From contig JBBRMT010000190.1 in assembly GCA_038230695.1 (NCBI GenBank), positions 1 through 9,274 of the forward strand: a stretch of DNA of 9,274 nt. Reading direction: 5' to 3'. The stretch comes from QHBQ01 sp038230695 (GTDB taxonomy: Bacteria; Chloroflexota; Chloroflexia; QHBQ01). Made by a program: the position numbers and the translations under genes. A model generated the notes under the pieces. It was not told the origin of the DNA and ran no database searches. It was given only the letters and a program-made list of their open reading frames with translations. This document shows positions 6,617 through 9,274 of this stretch, one piece after another (position 1 is the first letter of the stretch; each line of letters opens with the position of its first letter).

Positions 6617-7837
6617 GTGAAGAAGGCATTCGAGATAACCAAAAAGGATATGCTGCTGCTATTGAAGGACAAGCTAGCATTCATCTGGACACTGGGCATT
6701 CCCATCTTGCTAATGGGCATCTTCGGCTCGGTGTTCAGCTTCAGCGGCGGTGGGAGCAGCTTCAATGCGCCGCTGCCAGTGGTAAATCTGGACAGCGCGA
6801 ACAGCAAGCAATTCACCGATATACTCAGCAACACTGGTTTTCTCAAGCTGGAGTTTGTTGCTGATGAGAGTGCGGCCAACAAGCGCCTGAGCGACACAAA
6901 CAACTCCGCCCCCGCCTATATCGTCATTCCCGCCGGTTTCGGCGACGCGCTGCAAGGCAAGGGCAACGCCGCGTTGAGGCTGGTGCTGTCGCCGGGTGAT
7001 GCCAGCCGCGCTGCTGCGGTGCAGGGCATTCTCAATGGGGTGGTTGGCAACTATGCCAACGCGCTAATTGCTGGGCAGGTAGCCACCGACGCAGTAAAGC
7101 AGTATGGCGGAACAGCGCCTCCAGAAACGGTGCGCGGCACCGCCATCGGTGAGGCGCAACAGTTGGGCGCTAAACCGCCAGTGACAGTTGTCACCTCGAC
7201 CGCGCAAATGACGGGCAATGCGGCCTCGACCATTGATATCGTCGTGCCTGGCTACGCGCTGATGTTCGCCCTGTTCAGCATTATGGGCGGCGCGGGCAGC
7301 ATCCTGGAGGAGAAGGAAGCAGGAACCTTCAAGCGCTTGCTGCTCACCCCGCTGCGCCCCTGGGCGCTAGTTGGCGGCAAGATGGGGGCGCAGTACATTA
7401 TGGGCGTGGTGCAGGTTGCCATCCTGCTCGCAGTTGGTATCTTCGTTTTCGGCGCGAACGCAGGCGACCCGCTCGGTCTAACTTTGCTGGTTCTGGCAGT
7501 GCCGTTTGCGGCAACTGGCCTGGGGATGCTGCTCGTCAGCCTGGTCAAGACCCGCCGCCAGTTGCAGCCAATCAGCACTGCAGTCATCCTGGGTTCGTCG
7601 GCGATCGGCGGCACCTGGTTCCCGCTCTGGCTGGAGCCGCAGTGGTTGCAGGGGGCGAGCCGCGTTACCATCAACAGTTGGGCGATGGAAGGCTTCAACG
7701 GGCTGATGGTCTTCGGCAAGGGCGCGCTCGACATCCTGCCTAACATCGGTGTGCTGCTCCTCTACGGCCTGATCTGCTATCTGCTAGCAACCCGCCTGTT
7801 CAAGGTGCGCGAGGGCGATTCCGCCACCAGTGGGTAG
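6617..7837 (+). CDS. ABC-2 type exporter permease
   Basis: A 406-residue membrane subunit that pairs with the ATPase just upstream. Layout is typical of the ABC2_membrane_3 class: helix 1 at about 20-40, a large extracytoplasmic domain (about 41-205), then helices at about 207-226, 254-275, 284-308, 318-338 and 372-394. The cytoplasmic coupling motif EEKEAGTFKRLLLTPL (231-246), which links the second and third helices, is the hallmark of this family. Start choice: GTG at 6617 has AGGAG (6604-6608) 8 bases upstream and yields KKAFEITKKDM, a normal N-terminus. The upstream in-frame ATG at 6449 lies deep within the ATPase gene and would add 56 unnatural residues. This is the last gene of the five-gene operon; GGGC/GCCC palindromes follow. 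Confidence 0.94.
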   Translation: MKKAFEITKKDMLLLLKDKLAFIWTLGIPILLMGIFGSVFSFSGGGSSFNAPLPVVNLDSANSKQFTDILSNTGFLKLEFVADESAANKRLSDTNNSAPAYIVIPAGFGDALQGKGNAALRLVLSPGDASRAAAVQGILNGVVGNYANALIAGQVATDAVKQYGGTAPPETVRGTAIGEAQQLGAKPPVTVVTSTAQMTGNAASTIDIVVPGYALMFALFSIMGGAGSILEEKEAGTFKRLLLTPLRPWALVGGKMGAQYIMGVVQVAILLAVGIFVFGANAGDPLGLTLLVLAVPFAATGLGMLLVSLVKTRRQLQPISTAVILGSSAIGGTWFPLWLEPQWLQGASRVTINSWAMEGFNGLMVFGKGALDILPNIGVLLLYGLICYLLATRLFKVREGDSATSG

Positions 7838-7871
7838 ATTAGCCGCATCATTATGACTGGCGTTGCAAGTT

Positions 7872-7891
7872 GGGCAGGGCTTATCCTGCCC
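7872..7891. repeat. GGGC/GCCC palindromic element, copy 1 (possible terminator)
   Basis: GGGCAGG (7872-7878) pairs with CCTGCCC (7885-7891) around GCTTAT, followed by TTACATTTTAC. It lies 34 bases after the permease stop, so it may help end the operon's transcript, although the T-run is interrupted. Copy 2 at 7953 shares the same arm plan and the ACATT(T/C)TAC tail. Confidence 0.6.
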
Positions 7892-7952
7892 TTACATTTT
7901 ACGATTCCTCTATAGATAATTGAACACTATCAACATAGCTAACGCTGCACGC

Positions 7953-7973
7953 GGGCGGGATTTATTCCGCCCC
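7953..7973. repeat. GGGC/GCCC palindromic element, copy 2
   Basis: GGGCGG (7953-7958) pairs with CCGCCC (7967-7972). The stem can extend by a G-T and an A-T pair to 8 bp around TTTA. It is followed by CACATTCTAC, nearly the same tail as copy 1, so the two look like members of one dispersed family that includes sequence outside the stem. Confidence 0.6.
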
Positions 7974-8042
7974 ACATTCTACTGCACCGCTTTAGCTAGA
8001 TGATGTTGTGCTACTACGTTCATCATCATACCGCAGCCCTGG

Positions 8043-8120
8043 CTTACCCCAACCTTACCAAAAATCCGATTTTTACCCCTCGCTTACCACTTTTTACCCC
8101 TCGCTTACCACATCCTTACC
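8043..8120 (+). promoter_or_regulatory. Ladder of YTTACC hexamers, likely response-regulator binding array
   Basis: CTTACC or TTTACC begins at 8043, 8054, 8072, 8083, 8093, 8104 and 8115. Successive steps are 11, 18, 11, 10, 11 and 11 bases. Direct hexamers repeated about once per helical turn, on one face of the DNA, are the usual binding pattern of PhoB/OmpR-family response regulators. The array lies about 45 bases upstream of a possible -35 (TTGACT, 8165) and 74 bases upstream of the -10 (8194) of the cupredoxin gene. The regulator is not encoded in this window. Confidence 0.55.
8070..8111 (+). repeat. Perfect 21-bp tandem repeat, two copies
   Basis: Copies 8070-8090 and 8091-8111 are identical. 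Each begins with five T and contains TTTACC and CTTACC 11 bases apart. The 21-base unit equals two helical turns, so duplication kept all sites on the same face of the DNA, consistent with selected amplification of a binding site. Confidence 0.85.
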
Positions 8121-8164
8121 AAATGCCCCAAATTGCCCCGATTTGCTGCTGTGTAGTTGCTAAA

Positions 8165-8199
8165 TTGACTAATCCAAATCGCAAAATATGCTGTATAAT
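8165..8199 (+). promoter_or_regulatory. Probable promoter of the cupredoxin gene
   Basis: TATAAT (8194-8199) is a perfect -10, preceded by TG at 8192-8193. There is no good -35 at 16-18 bases; TTGACT (8165-8170) is 23 bases away. It could instead pair with TATGCT (8187-8192) at 16 bases. A strong -10 with a poor -35 fits a promoter that needs an activator, in keeping with the YTTACC ladder upstream. Start would be near 8206. Confidence 0.55.
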
Positions 8200-8206
8200 T
8201 TAAAGG

Positions 8207-8236
8207 CAGGCAGTTTTGCCCTCGTACAGCTGCCTG
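8207..8236 (+). promoter_or_regulatory. Hairpin at the very 5' end of the cupredoxin leader
   Basis: CAGGCAG (8207-8213) pairs exactly with CTGCCTG (8230-8236), a 7-bp stem with a 16-base loop. It begins at or next to the predicted transcription start, where a stem can protect mRNA. An 8-bp palindrome CAGATCTG follows at 8252-8259. No known riboswitch fold was recognised. Confidence 0.35.
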
Positions 8237-8301
8237 AGCCCGTCCGACCAGTCATGAATGGCAGATCTGACCAACTCCTCAACAAGAGAAAGGATGGACA
8301 A

Positions 8302-9274
8302 ATGCAACTAATCCACAAGTCGCGTGCTTTGCTTCTGGTATTCGCAGCCATGCTGCTCGTAGGCAGCGTTACAGTAGGAGGTTCAGCGTTGGCAGCGCTG
8401 GGCAATCCCGGCCAAACCGATCACAGCCAGATGGCGGCCCAATCCGCCACTTACTTCGACGCAACCGCAGCTAATCGCAACAATCCGCAGGATGTAGCCG
8501 TCAGCATTAGCAACTTCGCTTACAACCCCCAGTTCATTACCGTAACCGTTGGCACTACCATAGACTGGACCAACAACGTCAGCACTCACCATACTGTGAC
8601 TGCTGACGACAACTCCTTTAGCTCAGGGGATATGGGTTTTAACGTGGTCTTCACACACACCCTCAACACGGTTGGCACTGTCGGCTACCATTGCTTTTAC
8701 CATGGCGGCCCCGGCACAGGGATGTTCGGCACAATACACGTGGTCTCGGCAGGTGGTGGCACCCCGACCCCAACCACCCCGCCAACCGCCACCCATACGC
8801 CCTTCCCTACCGCCATTAATTCGGCCACGCCGACCATAACCCCTACGCCCAGCCCATGCTCTGACGCAGTTAGCAATGGCGGGTTCGAGTCGGGGGACTT
8901 TACCTCGTGGACTGTGGAAGGGAACGACCCCGCACCCATCGTCGGCACCTACCAGCATACAGGCAGTTGGTCAGCGCGAGTGGGGGCAATCCCTGGCATG
9001 GCCGGGGTGTCCGGTCCAGAGCCGCCCCCGTATATCACACCCGGACAGGGAGATAGCTCCTTCTATCAGCACGTGCTTGTGCCAAACGGGGCCAGCACCC
9101 TATCATTCTGGTACTGGGGCGTTACCAGCGATACCCTCGCTACATCCTGGCAAGATGCCTATGTCGAAGACTCCACCGGCCACATCCTCAGCACGGTAAT
9201 GCACCAATCCAACCACAACCACAGTTGGACTAACGTTACCTTCAACATGACTCCCTACATGAACCAGCAGGTGC
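8302..9274 (+). CDS. Secreted cupredoxin with Thr/Pro linker and jelly-roll-like module (3' end cut by window)
   Basis: The frame is open from ATG 8302 to the end of the window (324 residues seen). AGAAAGGA (8287-8294) lies 7 bases before the ATG. Residues 1-31 form a signal peptide with a basic start, a hydrophobic core and a likely cut after SALA. Residues about 64-148 are a plastocyanin-like cupredoxin: NFAYNPQFITVTVGTTIDWTN, then His97 in HHTVT, then Cys131, His134 and Met141 in YHCFYHGGPGTGMFG. These are the four ligands of a T1 (blue) copper site, so it likely carries electrons outside the cell or binds copper. The Cys-to-Met loop is C-x2-H-x6-M, longer than the plastocyanin C-x2-H-x4-M. 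Residues about 151-187 are a Thr/Pro linker. From Cys186 onward CSDAVSNGGFESGDFTSW begins a module like the CBM/jelly-roll domains of bacterial surface proteins, with W and Y-rich strands (FWYWGV). Its partner and exact role are unknown. Confidence 0.88.
   Translation, partial: MQLIHKSRALLLVFAAMLLVGSVTVGGSALAALGNPGQTDHSQMAAQSATYFDATAANRNNPQDVAVSISNFAYNPQFITVTVGTTIDWTNNVSTHHTVTADDNSFSSGDMGFNVVFTHTLNTVGTVGYHCFYHGGPGTGMFGTIHVVSAGGGTPTPTTPPTATHTPFPTAINSATPTITPTPSPCSDAVSNGGFESGDFTSWTVEGNDPAPIVGTYQHTGSWSARVGAIPGMAGVSGPEPPPYITPGQGDSSFYQHVLVPNGASTLSFWYWGVTSDTLATSWQDAYVEDSTGHILSTVMHQSNHNHSWTNVTFNMTPYMNQQV

Larger units (their letters stand above)
7838..8301. other. 464-bp non-coding region between the ABC operon and the cupredoxin gene
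   Basis: No convincing gene lies here. It contains, in order: two GGGC/GCCC palindromes (7872-7891, 7953-7972); a 7-bp inverted repeat GATGATG/CATCATC (7999-8005 with 8021-8027); a ladder of YTTACC hexamers including a tandem 21-bp repeat (8043-8120); two TGCCCC motifs 10 bases apart (8124, 8134); a promoter -10 (8194-8199); and a roughly 96-base leader with a hairpin (8207-8236). The open frame at 8000-8203 is discounted because it simply reads through the repeats and the promoter. Confidence 0.75.

Noticed and set aside
5628..6680. Long open frame (350 codons) on the minus strand opposite the ABC ATPase
   Set aside because: It mirrors the ATPase gene, whose motifs are complete. The predicted product is His/Gln/Leu-rich with no recognisable domain, typical of an antisense shadow in GC-rich DNA.
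7999..8027. GATGATG/CATCATC inverted repeat with a 15-base loop
   Set aside because: It is made of simple trinucleotide repeats and sits at no clear functional position, so it is mentioned only within the non-coding region.
8000..8203. Small plus-strand open frame of 67 codons upstream of the cupredoxin gene
   Set aside because: It reads through the YTTACC ladder, the tandem repeat and the -10 element. There is no clear ribosome site, and the peptide's repeats simply reflect the DNA repeats.
8623..8958. Gly/Arg-rich minus-strand open frames opposite the cupredoxin linker
   Set aside because: They are the antisense reading of the Thr/Pro-rich linker, which always gives Gly/Arg/Val-rich frames.

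Overview
The window looks like chromosomal DNA of a Chloroflexota bacterium. This is an inference from style: moderately high GC, spaced AGGAG-type ribosome sites, Thr/Pro-rich linkers of the TPTPT type, an 'NGGFE' jelly-roll surface module, and short GGGC..GCCC palindromes scattered between genes. No rRNA, tRNA, CRISPR array, integrase or transposase was seen.

Layout. Positions 1-114 hold the last 37 codons of an unidentified gene. Positions 273-1331 (+) encode a NiCoT-type nickel/cobalt permease, best started at a TTG behind a good ribosome site. It converges on an MMPL/RND-type exporter (3775-1418, -), and an 11-bp-stem hairpin lies in the gap between them. The 277-bp divergent region 3776-4052 carries a fully consensus sigma70-type promoter (TTGACA, 17-bp spacer, TATAAT). 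A perfect 15-bp palindrome lies over its predicted start of transcription.

This promoter drives a tight five-gene operon (4053-7837, +): a six-helix membrane protein, a small winged-helix regulator, a second six-helix membrane protein related to the first, a DrrA-like ABC ATPase with Gln in the H-switch position, and an ABC-2 type permease. The most economical reading is an ABC exporter with two accessory membrane proteins, kept off by its own regulator acting at the palindrome. The membrane pair has no family name I recognise, and this five-gene unit is the best candidate here for an undescribed system.

The last 1.4 kb begins with a 464-bp non-coding region. It holds two GGGC/GCCC palindromic elements and then a ladder of at least seven YTTACC hexamers spaced mostly 10-11 bp apart. 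That is the geometry of a PhoB/OmpR-type response-regulator array. The ladder lies upstream of a promoter with a good -10 and poor -35. The gene it would control (8302 to the end, truncated by the window) encodes a secreted cupredoxin with a T1 copper site, followed by a Thr/Pro linker and a jelly-roll-like module.
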